From Fidelibacterota bacterium (GTDB taxonomy: Bacteria > Fidelibacterota > Fidelibacteria > Fidelibacterales > Fidelibacteraceae), in contig JAQUPD010000001.1 of the NCBI GenBank assembly GCA_028716785.1, forward strand, positions 11,114 to 75,113: a stretch of DNA of 64,000 nucleotides, given 5' to 3'. The position numbers were made by a program, and so were the translations under genes. Positions 11,910-22,902 of this stretch are shown here, in pieces. The stretch's first letter is position 1, and each line of letters starts with the position of its first letter. Under the pieces are notes generated by a model. That model had not been told where the DNA came from, searched no databases, and saw only the letters and a program-made list of their open reading frames with translations.

Positions 11910-13090
11910 TTACCGCTGAACAATTCTATGTATTGCTAGACCTAAGAGAGGCCAACTTCTCAGATTTTTTAACTTATCAGGATAAAGAAAAACATTGATG
12001 GTATATGTTCTTTCATCCTCATGAATACCTTTTTCATTGTCTCTCACAATCACCTGGACATATACTTTATTTTTGTGAATATCACTGAGAATCTTGCTCA
12101 CATTTCCATGGATTATGGCATCTTTAATAGGTGATCAAAGACAAATTTTACGGATTGATCAGCAAAAGCATCTCAATCCCCCCGAATAACAATGTTAGTT
12201 TCTGGATAATTCATTGCCGCTAACTGTGCCATTTCTTTCAAATTTACATACTGTTCTTCTGATTCCAAGGCAGGAATTTCACTGAAATTTTTTATCTTAA
12301 CAATAATTTTCAGAGTGATCATAATATCTTTGTTAAGCGTATCCCACTCTTTGTAAATCCTTTCAGAATCAGGATAGGGAATACATTTCTCAGTCCGGAT
12401 GCCAACTTATTGACGTCATCACTCACCAAAAGGAGAAATCGTTTTAAAAATTGTGGTAAATAAGCATTTTTTTCCAAAAAACTTACGATACCCAATATCA
12501 AGAAAAATGGCTAAGCCCATATCATCCGTATATTGGTCATTCGTAAAAGCCTTAAAAGTAGGAAACGTTTTGAGAAGAGACCCCTTTTTCTATAGAGCTG
12601 CATTTTAAGATTAAGGTCTTGAATATCACCTTCCAAGACTTGTTGAAATAATTCCTTTTCTATTTGTAGACTTTTAGAATGGCAAATTTTCCCTATTCAA
12701 AATTTATAAGATCTTTTGAAGCATATCCTAACATATCAGCCAATACATCATTCACACGACGCCATGTATGATTTTTATCCACCACTGCAATCCCTATTTT
12801 ATACACATGGAACAACCAATTCCATCATTTTTCAAGATTCTGATATTTCTGGTGTATTTCTTCCAACTCTTGTAACTTTTTCTGCTTCTTCTTTTTCTCG
12901 CAGGATTTCTTTGTAATAGGAGTGAATGATGGCGTCTTTTTGTTTAAGTCGCTTATAGGATTCCCGATTTTTTCGAGAGACAATACCAAGTCGCCAAATA
13001 AGAATAATAGCCATAAAAAAGAGGACTGTAACCCCTGCAAGAGAAAATTTTTGAATGGTGATGATATGAGATTGGTCACTAATGAGTTCC
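11910..13090 (-). pseudogene. decayed PAS-containing sensor histidine kinase
   Basis: Fragments in several frames: TM ITIQKFSLAGVTVLFFMAIILIWRLGIVSRKNRESYKRLKQKDAII; PAS IGIAVVDKNHTWRRVNDVLADMLGYASKDLINFE*; HATPase-like VKFVFDHLLKDAIIHGN ... VRDNEKGI ... GLAIHRIVQR; multiple stops and frameshifts. Confidence 0.75.
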
Positions 13091-13100
13091 TCATTCTTGT

Positions 13101-13400
13101 TTGGATCTGATGGTACAGCATTGAGGATATCTCTTGGTTTTATCGATAAACCATCTGCATCTGTTTCACTCAACTCTTTTAATTTTTTGGCACTCTATCA
13201 TAGAGTTCTGAGTTCAGAATATGATCCTCTCGCAATGGATAAGATCTGATATAGTCTTTATAACTTCCTCTGTCATATTCTTCGGCAATATTTGGCGGAT
13301 GGACACAGCTGAACGGTGATCCGACTTTATGATGTGTCAATTGTTGCACTTAATCATTGAATCCTAGAACTAAAATAGTGATGAGCAGCGTTAAGAATAT
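13101..13400 (-). pseudogene. four-helix-bundle protein (S23 / 23S rRNA intervening-sequence protein family) remnant, copy 1
   Basis: Reverse-strand RSAVSI / PNIAEEYDRGSYKDYIRSYPLREDHILNSELYDRV / LSETDADGLS in different frames; matches 17424-17860. Confidence 0.65.
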
Positions 13401-13791
13401 TCTGATTCATATCCCATGGCAATAATTGCTTTGTGCATCGCGATCGTATCGTGTTCAGCTTTTGCAGATAGATACAGATCGTAAGTAAGCTTCTTGAAAT
13501 GCAATATCTGGAAAGTTATCGTGATATTCGTAGGACTTTTGTCGAGGTTCTGAAGGGAAATTTTTTGTTGCTAAATCCGTAAATCACAGAGAAGAGAATA
13601 GAGTAATCATTAAACCAAGAGTTACATAAAATTTCAGGTAATAATTTATCTTTATCATTCATTTTGCTCCACCACAAATGATACAGACAAAGATGGAAAT
13701 AGATAAGCTTAAGCAGTCGTGAGATAAAATATCGTTTCTTTGAATGCATTGAAAAGACGTGTAAATTTTCCAAAAGAGCAGGAGATCGTGC

Positions 13792-15225
<1,434 letters not shown>

Positions 15226-15229
15226 ATGA

Positions 15230-16003
15230 ATGTTATTAGCTATTGATGTTGGCAATACTCAGACAGTTTTAGGGCTTATTCAGGAGAGAAAAATAGTCCG
15301 TTCATGGCGAATCATGACCGATTCCTCCCGAACAGAAGATGAACTTTGGGTTTTTGTTGGATTGCTCTGCAATGATGCACATATACCACTACCTGAGATT
15401 AAACGTGCCATTATTAGTTCCGTGGTTCCACAGATGAATGAAAATCTTCGGGCTATGTGTAGGGAATATTTGGATGTTGAACCTCTTTTTGTTACTCCTT
15501 TTCTTCCCTACAAACACAATTTTTTAGATGGACAATTTCATACATTGGGGGCTGATCGAATTTGCAACATGTATGCAGGATTAACTGAATTTTCCCTTCC
15601 ATTGATTATTATTGATTTTGGCACTGCAACAACTGTGGATATTTTAAGTCCTCAGGGAAAATACCTTGGTGGGAGTATTGCACCGGGTATTTTAACGTCT
15701 TCGGCAAATTTATTCAAAGCTGCCGCACAATTACATGGAATTGATATGGAATTTCCCAGTAGTGTCATTGGCACCGATACATCCACGCAGCTACGGGCAG
15801 GTATTTTATGGGGCGCAGTGGATCAGATAGATGGAATGGTCCGGAGAATTGAAAAAGAATTAAAGATCTCTTTTCCATCTATTATATCAACGGGAGGCTT
15901 AGCAGAAAGGGTATCTTCCCGATCAGAAACCATTACAGAATGCATCCCCGATTTAACGCTTCGTGGACTCCTTGAAATTGCCAATGAATTTATTTCGGAA
16001 TAG
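15230..16003 (+). CDS. coaX: type III pantothenate kinase
   Basis: LLAIDVGNTQTVLG; GADRICNM; DFGTATTVD; GGLAERV. Confidence 0.95.
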   Translation: MLLAIDVGNTQTVLGLIQERKIVRSWRIMTDSSRTEDELWVFVGLLCNDAHIPLPEIKRAIISSVVPQMNENLRAMCREYLDVEPLFVTPFLPYKHNFLDGQFHTLGADRICNMYAGLTEFSLPLIIIDFGTATTVDILSPQGKYLGGSIAPGILTSSANLFKAAAQLHGIDMEFPSSVIGTDTSTQLRAGILWGAVDQIDGMVRRIEKELKISFPSIISTGGLAERVSSRSETITECIPDLTLRGLLEIANEFISE

Positions 16004-16007
16004 GGAT

Positions 16008-16850
16008 ATGATGATTTCTTTAATCACTGTACACGATGATTTATGTACCTCGTGTGGAATGTGTTCGGATGTTTGTCCTTCAGGAGCATTAACCATGAAG
16101 GATTCCTTTCCCTATGCACGTCATCCTTCTGCATGTATTTATTGCGGTCATTGTGTTGCTGTTTGTCCTGAAGATGCCTTACAGCATATAGGGGAGAAAA
16201 AGGGGGAATTTATCCTTAAAACACCTGATTCTAACAATCCCGTGGATTTTTTTGCCACGCGTCGTTCGATTCGTCGGTACACATCTCAGCCCATAGCTTC
16301 AGATATCCTTCAGCAACTCATTTCAATTGCAGAAACAGCACCCAGTGGACACAATGCGCGAAAGAGGCAATATCACATTGTCAAGACACAATATGCCATT
16401 GAAAAGTTAGAAAAAATAACAGCAAATCATTATCGTCGATTATTAAATATTTCACCGTTGATTTTAGGATTTTTATCGGTCGTATCTCCTCGGAAAGCAA
16501 AAAAAATGGCAAAAACATTTCAAGGGTTGAAGCGACTTGTTGCAGCAGCAGATAAAGGTCACAATCCTTTTTATCGAGGGGTACCCTGTGTCATCTTTTT
16601 AACAGCTCCCAAAAAACAGTACACAGGTAAGGATGACTGTCTGGCTGCCCAGCAAATACTTATGCTACGGGCTCATCAATTAGGATTAGGAACATGCAGT
16701 ATTGGATTTGCGCTGCGAGCCCATAAGGCATTGGAAAAATATCTTAACATTCCAAAAAATAGACAAATTTATGCTGTAACTATCGTGGGATATCCCAAAT
16801 ATCATTATAAAAAGGCAATTTACAGACCCGTTGAAAAGTGCATTTTTTAG
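16008..16850 (+). CDS. 4Fe-4S ferredoxin-nitroreductase fusion
   Basis: CTSCGMCSDVCP and CIYCGHCVAVCP clusters, then nitroreductase RRSIRRYTSQPI..ETAPSGHNA. Confidence 0.92.
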   Translation: MMISLITVHDDLCTSCGMCSDVCPSGALTMKDSFPYARHPSACIYCGHCVAVCPEDALQHIGEKKGEFILKTPDSNNPVDFFATRRSIRRYTSQPIASDILQQLISIAETAPSGHNARKRQYHIVKTQYAIEKLEKITANHYRRLLNISPLILGFLSVVSPRKAKKMAKTFQGLKRLVAAADKGHNPFYRGVPCVIFLTAPKKQYTGKDDCLAAQQILMLRAHQLGLGTCSIGFALRAHKALEKYLNIPKNRQIYAVTIVGYPKYHYKKAIYRPVEKCIF

Positions 16851-17035
16851 TCATTCCTATTATTTAGTGAGTTTTATGAAGGGACTTATCGAGATGAGGC
16901 TATAAATAATTTAATCCTTTTACCAAGCAAACATGGGTAATAATCTTAAAATTAGTATTTTGATAATCCAAAATGGTATAAAAAGTCATTTTATTCATAG
17001 AATTGAAATCATTGTTTGGAATGTATCTTTAAAAA

Positions 17036-17350
17036 GTAGTCATAACGTTTTAGAGACAATGGCATAATAAACATATATTATAAAATATAAGCTTGTTTTT
17101 GCCGTAGATAGGTGGTATTTTATCACGGGGGTTTCCAAAATAGGGTAAATATTATATAACAATTGAGCTTATAAAATATCCCTTATTTCTTTTAATTTCC
17201 AAAAGATTCTAGATGATAAATAAACCATCTAAATTTTTCTCTTTAAGATAAACAAGCGATAATCTCTTTAAAATTATCAACTTAATTAATATTTCATTAT
17301 AATAATATCAATATAATCTTGCTTTTACCCAATGACGGTATCGTGAATTC
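17036..17350. repeat. diverged repeat array A (first unit ~17036, partial second unit ~17316)
   Basis: Core CTTGTTTTTGCCGTAGATAGGTGGTATTTTATCACGGGGGTTTCC recurs at ~17890 and ~18118; related CTTGCTTTTACCCAATGACGGTAT at ~17318. Confidence 0.6.
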
Positions 17351-17423
17351 ACGTCATACGTGCAACTCAAATGAGGACGGAGAATGGAGACGGGAAATCA
17401 TTTATCAACGTTCCTAATTCTGG

Positions 17424-17860
17424 TTTGAATCAGATGGTACAGCATTGCAGATATCTCCTGGTTTTATCGATAAACCATCTGCATCTGTTTCACACAACTC
17501 TTTTAATTCTTTGGTAAATATCATTGAGTTCTGAGTTCAGCCCATGATCCTCTCACAATGGATAAGATCTGATATAGTCTTCATGACGTTCTCTGTCATA
17601 TCCTTTAGCAATCTTTGGGGGAAGGACATAGCTGAACGTTGAATTTGGTCACAAAATCCAAAATCTCTACACTTTGAGGTCTCTATACACATCCGTGGCA
17701 AGCCTCATCCCTCATTTCCAAGCATCAATGTCTTCAAACCTATTAATCATCCCATTCCTCCCTCTTCCCTTCTCTGTCTCCCGACTTTTTGAGGTGTCAA
17801 GTGTTGCACGTAATCGTTGAATCCGGGACTTAAAAAGGTGATAACGATTTCAGCGTAATG
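17424..17860 (-). pseudogene. four-helix-bundle protein (S23 family) remnant, copy 2
   Basis: Reverse-strand MINRFEDIDAWK*GMRLATDVYRDLKV / CRDFGFCDQIQRSAMS / YDRERHEDYIRSYPL in shifting frames; homologous to 13101-13400 with an extra ~140 bp. Confidence 0.72.
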
Positions 17861-18200
17861 GTTTAATAAACATATAAATTACAATATAAACTTGTTTTCT
17901 TTGTGGATAGGTGGTACCTTTTTACGGGGGTCCCCTAATATAGGATTTATATTATATATCAATCAGACTAAAAATACACCTCTTCCTTCCTTTGATTTTG
18001 ATGGTCACAAGATACAAAAGAGAACTCGTCTAAACATCCTTTTTACAACAAACAAGCCATAATCAACATCATTGCATTAAATTCTTTAATATTACTATAT
18101 AAACTTTTTAACATTATCTTGCTTTTCTTCAATGTCCGTGGTATTTTATCCCCGGGGGGTTCTACATATTACACATTTCATATATTACTTATAGACTTTA
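17840..18200. repeat. diverged repeat array B (units at ~17840 and ~18078)
   Basis: CTTGTTTTCTTTGTGGATAGGTGGTACCTTTTTACGGGGGTCCCC and CTTGCTTTTCTTCAATGTCCGTGGTATTTTATCCCCGGGGGGTTC, ~229 bp apart; parallels array A. Confidence 0.6.
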
Positions 18201-18432
18201 AAGATATCTTTTTACTTTCCCTTTTGAATGTTTTATTCCAACGGACTAAAAAATTTATTAAACAGCACCATTTAAAGGATATCATGACATATAACTCATA
18301 TTCTTTCCAAAACTTCTGTGCAAGAGAACTCTTTCACTAAACAATTATTGCGAGATTAATCTTTTAAAACTGACATCTGAAATTAACATCCCCATATCCC
18401 CAACCTTTCTTTCTCACCCTATTCCTCACTCA

Positions 18433-18687
18433 TTAAATCTCTTTAAAACTGTCAATATACTCTCGCATAGATGGTTTTAGCTCACTATAATCCAACTCGT
18501 TCCAATGAATCGCTTGAACAATAACTGTTATTTGTTCTTCTACAGGTGTTTTTCGATTAATCACAATTACCAAATCCTCCCGGATACGACAAAAGCCACC
18601 CTTCACTGTCCCCATAGCTTTTTCAATGTTAATTCCTATGGATATTAAAAATTTTTCCAGTTCTTCTAAAATTTTTTGAGGTTTCAT
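18433..18687 (-). CDS. conserved-looking small hypothetical protein (84 aa)
   Basis: Complete ORF abutting the upstream manC-like gene, coding-like composition. Confidence 0.7.
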   Translation of the reverse strand: MKPQKILEELEKFLISIGINIEKAMGTVKGGFCRIREDLVIVINRKTPVEEQITVIVQAIHWNELDYSELKPSMREYIDSFKEI

Positions 18688-19766
18688 TACAAAAGATCTT
18701 CCTTCCCGATGGCTGTTAATGCCTCTACGATTTCTTTGACAGATTCTGATTCGTTTCGTGGAATGAGCAAGATAACCCCCTTATCTGCAATAACAATTAA
18801 ATTGTGAATCTTTCTAGCAAAAACTTGTGCGCTTGATGAATAAATATAATTACCAGATGATTCAAGCAGGTATCCATCACCCCGCAAAACATTCCCATAT
18901 TTATCTTTCTTTTCAAGACTATACACAGCATCCCAACTGCCGACATCACTCCATCCAAATTTTCCCCGAATAACTTTTACATGTTTTGCCTTCTCCATCA
19001 CGCCATAATCAATGGAAACAGGTTTGATTGTCCGCCAAAGGTTTTGCAAGTTTTCATCATATTCATGAGTCCCAAAGGATTTTGACAAAACATCAATAAT
19101 TTCATAGAGATCAGGTAAATACTTTTCAATTTCTTTTAAAATCACCCGTGCTTTCCAAATAAACATGCCGCTATTCCAAAGGAATTCACCCGTGCGGAGA
19201 AAACGCTTTGCCGTTTCAAGATTTGGTTTTTCAGCAAATGTTTTGGATTTGTACACTCGAGTACTCTCTGGCACAGGATCTTTCTCCACTTGAATATATC
19301 CATAGCCCGTTGCAGGCCGAGACGGTTCAATACCAAATGTGATAAGCACGTCTTTCTCTGATGCAATCTGCACGCCCTCGTTCAAACAATCAATAAAATC
19401 ATTTTCATCCTGAATGAGATGATCAGCAGGAAAAAGTCCCATAACAGCTTCAGGATCCTTTTTGTATAACGCTATCGCCGCTAAGCCAATTGCAGGTGCT
19501 GTGTTTTTTCCTGAAGGTTCAATGATAAAATTTCCCCATGTTAAATCAGAATTTTGAGTCAAAATCATTTCTGCTTGCTCATAATTTGTAATGATAAACA
19601 GTCGTTCAAGAGGCGATACTTTTTGCAATCTTTTAATGGTAAGATTGACCATAGACTCATCACCTATGATATCTAAGAGCTGTTTTGGACTGTTTTTTCG
19701 ACTTCTTGGCCAAAAGCGTTTTCCTACTCCTCCTGCCATGATAACGCTATAATAATGATCATTCAT
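18687..19766 (-). CDS. mannose-1-phosphate guanylyltransferase
   Basis: VIMAGGVGKRFWPRSRKNSPKQLL; FAEKPN; WNSGMF; GWSDVGSW. Confidence 0.95.
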   Translation of the reverse strand: MNDHYYSVIMAGGVGKRFWPRSRKNSPKQLLDIIGDESMVNLTIKRLQKVSPLERLFIITNYEQAEMILTQNSDLTWGNFIIEPSGKNTAPAIGLAAIALYKKDPEAVMGLFPADHLIQDENDFIDCLNEGVQIASEKDVLITFGIEPSRPATGYGYIQVEKDPVPESTRVYKSKTFAEKPNLETAKRFLRTGEFLWNSGMFIWKARVILKEIEKYLPDLYEIIDVLSKSFGTHEYDENLQNLWRTIKPVSIDYGVMEKAKHVKVIRGKFGWSDVGSWDAVYSLEKKDKYGNVLRGDGYLLESSGNYIYSSSAQVFARKIHNLIVIADKGVILLIPRNESESVKEIVEALTAIGKEDLL

Positions 19767-19828
19767 TCTTTTACTTCTCCCTCTCGATTATGTTTTACTT
19801 TTTCTGTAAATGTTTTCAAGGATATGCG

Positions 19829-21394
19829 TCACTCAGATTCCCTATTTACCGTTATTTCTGTATCCCATCGGGCGCGAATCTGAATATTTTGTAATAAAGG
19901 TCTGGCAATTTCTGGGGGTTGATAAGGATCCATCCAACCATAATCCTGCCGACTATTCTTGTTCTTATCAAGATAATACCATAACGAATATTCACCCGCT
20001 AAAACATTTTCAAAAATGCATGTCCCCGGCGTTTCCAGTGTGTTTTGATATCGCCTTGGTTCCCCTGTTAGGATAAATCCTACCTTGTCTTCAAAGCTTT
20101 CTGGTACATGCAAGATAAAACGCCCCCCTTCTCTTTCTGCTTGATACTTGATTGACAATGTATCGGACCAACGAATGACTGAAGGATAGTCTTCAGGTAA
20201 GGGGACATTAACAACAAGTCGGCCACTAAAATCCGTTATTCCCCAACGTTTATCAGGGATAAATCTTCCTGGGAACTGTGAAATCATATAGTGTTCAAGG
20301 GTGTCACTCGTTGTTAAAAGAGTAACGTTTAAGGTGTCACATTTAATAGGGGGCTCAAGAATCAAGGTATTATCCTGCCATAAAAGCTTTCCTACTGTAT
20401 CGTTAAACGTTGTTACTAACAACGTATCTAAAAAGGGGCCTCCAACAACACCCAAGGTATCTTTTAATGTAGTGATATACAAAGAATAAATAGAGTCTTT
20501 TATCATGGGATGATAAATATAAACGTCATTCCCCTCACTTCGAAAGGTATCAGCTGGAAAATCGTTGATAATAAAAGACGTTGGAGAATTTTCTGCTGAT
20601 ATCTGTTTTGTAAACTTTAAGGCGGTCATTGTGGGGAAGAGATTTTTGCCTGTGATATAGTTTACAGGGACAAAATTTCCACGAACAATGCCAAGATCAA
20701 TGACACTACGTGTTGAATCTGTCATAGTGACAATCAATGTTTCGGGCAGAGCTAAATCATCAAAAGTAGGTGAGTACGATTTGCTTTTATCGTGATCAAC
20801 AATTCCTGAGAGTGTATAGACTCCTGGAGGAATCGCTTGAAATTGGTATTTTCCTTCTTTATCCACTTCCGTAAGATAACTTAAGTGGTTAAAAACAGAA
20901 TCCGGTCGCCACTCTCCTTCTGCTAAACCAATTAAAACGCGATCTTTTGGAGTAAAATTTGGTACAGAACCTGTGATACTTCCTTGAGGAATATAACTCC
21001 CTGTGGAAAAAGTATAGACAATAGGTTCTTCCAAATTATTTCCTCGGAGATCTTGAATGCTTCTGTTAAAAATTAATGAGTAGACCTTTTCGTTATCCCA
21101 TTGAGTTTTTGGAGAAATGGTAACTCTGTTTCGACGAATTTTTAAGGAAATCTCCGTTGTATTTAGGGGGAAGAGTGTTAAACTTATCTGAACGTTGGAT
21201 GGATTAATTGTTTCTGAAAAGGTAAAGGTTATTGATTGATCAACCGGAACATTTAACGCTTCATTCTCTGGGTATATAGATACCAACTCAGGTGGTGTTT
21301 TATCCTCTGGTCCCCCACTGGGTGGCGCCTGGGCTGCACATCCTGCTAAAAAGAGAACAAGAATAAAACACCAAATATGTTTATTTTTTATCAT
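19829..21394 (-). CDS. Ig-like (Big_5-type) domain lipoprotein
   Basis: Lipobox LAGCAAQAPPSGGPEDKTPPELVSIYPENEALNVPVDQSITFTFSE. Confidence 0.85.
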   Translation of the reverse strand: MIKNKHIWCFILVLFLAGCAAQAPPSGGPEDKTPPELVSIYPENEALNVPVDQSITFTFSETINPSNVQISLTLFPLNTTEISLKIRRNRVTISPKTQWDNEKVYSLIFNRSIQDLRGNNLEEPIVYTFSTGSYIPQGSITGSVPNFTPKDRVLIGLAEGEWRPDSVFNHLSYLTEVDKEGKYQFQAIPPGVYTLSGIVDHDKSKSYSPTFDDLALPETLIVTMTDSTRSVIDLGIVRGNFVPVNYITGKNLFPTMTALKFTKQISAENSPTSFIINDFPADTFRSEGNDVYIYHPMIKDSIYSLYITTLKDTLGVVGGPFLDTLLVTTFNDTVGKLLWQDNTLILEPPIKCDTLNVTLLTTSDTLEHYMISQFPGRFIPDKRWGITDFSGRLVVNVPLPEDYPSVIRWSDTLSIKYQAEREGGRFILHVPESFEDKVGFILTGEPRRYQNTLETPGTCIFENVLAGEYSLWYYLDKNKNSRQDYGWMDPYQPPEIARPLLQNIQIRARWDTEITVNRESE

Positions 21395-22064
21395 AACGAT
21401 AGTCCTTTAACTCGTAAGGAAGGTGCTTGCCCCATTGTATAGACTCTTTAGAAATAAGGCATGTATAGACTGCTATTTTCAACCCTTTTTCCGTTGCTTT
21501 CCTTAAAGATAATGAAAAAGCTGGATCTCGTTCCCAATGAGGTGTAAAAAGAGAGGCATCACTTCGTTGAACGACAAAATAAACCGAGGTTTCTAAGCCT
21601 TGAGAGGCTAGATATGAAAGCAATTCAACATGAGACCTTCCTCGATCTGTAACAGCATCAGGGAAACAGGTAGTACCATCTTCCTCAACCAATGTTACAC
21701 TTTTAACTTCCATAAAAACTTGTTTCCCAGCAGGAGAGAGTAGCTCAAAATCCAATCGATGGTTTTTTATTGGCACTTCAGGACGAACAAGTTGATAATG
21801 CTCAAATCCTGGAAGACAATAATGTTGGAGGCTTTTAAAAACGAGCATATTGGGATAACGTGTGTTAATGGAAACATAGCCTCGAGGTGTGTTTACAAGA
21901 TGAACTGTATAGTGTGTTTTTCGGTTCTTGAGTTGAGAGTGTTCCAAAAAAAGCAGTGAATTGGGAAGGAGAAGTTCTTTAAGTCGACCCGGATCAGGTA
22001 AGTGGGCATTAATCACGTTATTATCCACCTTGCATCGAACTAAAAAACGGTTAGGCCGTTCCAT
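21381..22064 (-). CDS. sfsA: SfsA family DNA/RNA nuclease
   Basis: RPNRFLVRC..AHLPDPGRLKELL; FMEVKSVTL; FPDAVTDRGRSHVELL. Confidence 0.93.
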   Translation of the reverse strand: MERPNRFLVRCKVDNNVINAHLPDPGRLKELLLPNSLLFLEHSQLKNRKTHYTVHLVNTPRGYVSINTRYPNMLVFKSLQHYCLPGFEHYQLVRPEVPIKNHRLDFELLSPAGKQVFMEVKSVTLVEEDGTTCFPDAVTDRGRSHVELLSYLASQGLETSVYFVVQRSDASLFTPHWERDPAFSLSLRKATEKGLKIAVYTCLISKESIQWGKHLPYELKDYRYDKK

Positions 22065-22109
22065 AGACGCGCAGGAATAAGGATTGGAAGATTAACGTGG
22101 CAATGAAAA

Positions 22110-22865
22110 TCATTCATCCTTTTTTCCAACAGGCGCCATATAAATTACAAATTCTTCCACACCATCCACATCCACCAATTTATCAGCTTTTTGTTGATGA
22201 TATGCGGCGATAGCACATGTACCACAATTAATAGATTCAGCCGCCAAATAGAGATTTTGACACATATGTCCGGCATCGAGTGCAATAAGTTTAGGACTCA
22301 CTGGCCCAAAGCGCCATTCTGTTCGATAAGGAATGGCTGTCCAAATAAATAAAAGCGGTGCATGAGCACAAAACGTTTTGCCGAGACAGGCTTCTTGTAT
22401 TTGTTCCTCGTAGTTTGGAATAAGCCGTAAATAGCATATTTCATGATTAAAGGGCTGATATAAATAAAGACCTGGCATAACTCCATCCACATTTTTTACT
22501 GCCAGGTACGTTTCAAAAGGATGTCTGCATCCACCAGAAGGAACTGTTCGAAAAGCTGATTCACCTTCTTTACGGATACCTCGAATTCCTGCTGTTGCCC
22601 ACAGCAAAAACGAAAGTTCTTGTAGCGTAAGGGACTCATCGCGGAATTTTCGACGACTGGCTCGATGATAAATCACATCGCGCAAAGGTATATTCCCTAA
22701 ATCTAAAAGCTCTACAGGTGGCAATTTTACATACTGAATGGCATCATTCATTGTTTTCTGCAAAGGAGGTGGCGGCTCCCCACATCCCTGGGGTGTTTTA
22801 GATTGATCTAACGTGATCCATTCGTCTGCTCTTAACCAATGATACATTTCTTTTAATTTTTTCAT
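22110..22865 (-). CDS. SagB/ThcOx family dehydrogenase (nitroreductase fold)
   Basis: RASRRKFRDESLTLQELSFLLWATAGI; PSGGCRHPFETYLAV; LDAGHMCQNLYLAAE. Confidence 0.9.
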   Translation of the reverse strand: MKKLKEMYHWLRADEWITLDQSKTPQGCGEPPPPLQKTMNDAIQYVKLPPVELLDLGNIPLRDVIYHRASRRKFRDESLTLQELSFLLWATAGIRGIRKEGESAFRTVPSGGCRHPFETYLAVKNVDGVMPGLYLYQPFNHEICYLRLIPNYEEQIQEACLGKTFCAHAPLLFIWTAIPYRTEWRFGPVSPKLIALDAGHMCQNLYLAAESINCGTCAIAAYHQQKADKLVDVDGVEEFVIYMAPVGKKDE

Positions 22866-22902
22866 CTTTTATGCCATATTTCTAATGATTTTAAATATTA
22901 AT

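Noticed and set aside
12832-13173. ORF 113 aa as a genuine membrane protein
   Set aside because: Its N-terminal part belongs to the repeated S23-family fossil and the rest to the decayed histidine kinase; best explained as chance read-through between two pseudogenes.
13101-13400. First idea: repeated segment is the sensor N-terminus of the histidine kinase
   Set aside because: Copy 2 at 17.4-17.8 kb shows FEDIDAWK…CRDFGFCDQIQRSA…, the S23 four-helix-bundle pattern, and has no kinase sequence.
17036-18200. CRISPR array
   Set aside because: Repeat units are long (>200 bp), diverged and few, without short identical repeats or uniform spacers; no cas genes in the window.
17036-18200. Integron attC cassette array
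   Set aside because: No confident R'/R'' core sites or integrase seen; kept only as a hypothesis to test.
18119-18340. 73-aa + strand ORF in the repeat island
   Set aside because: Begins within a repeated non-coding unit, Phe/Leu-rich, no RBS or homology signal.
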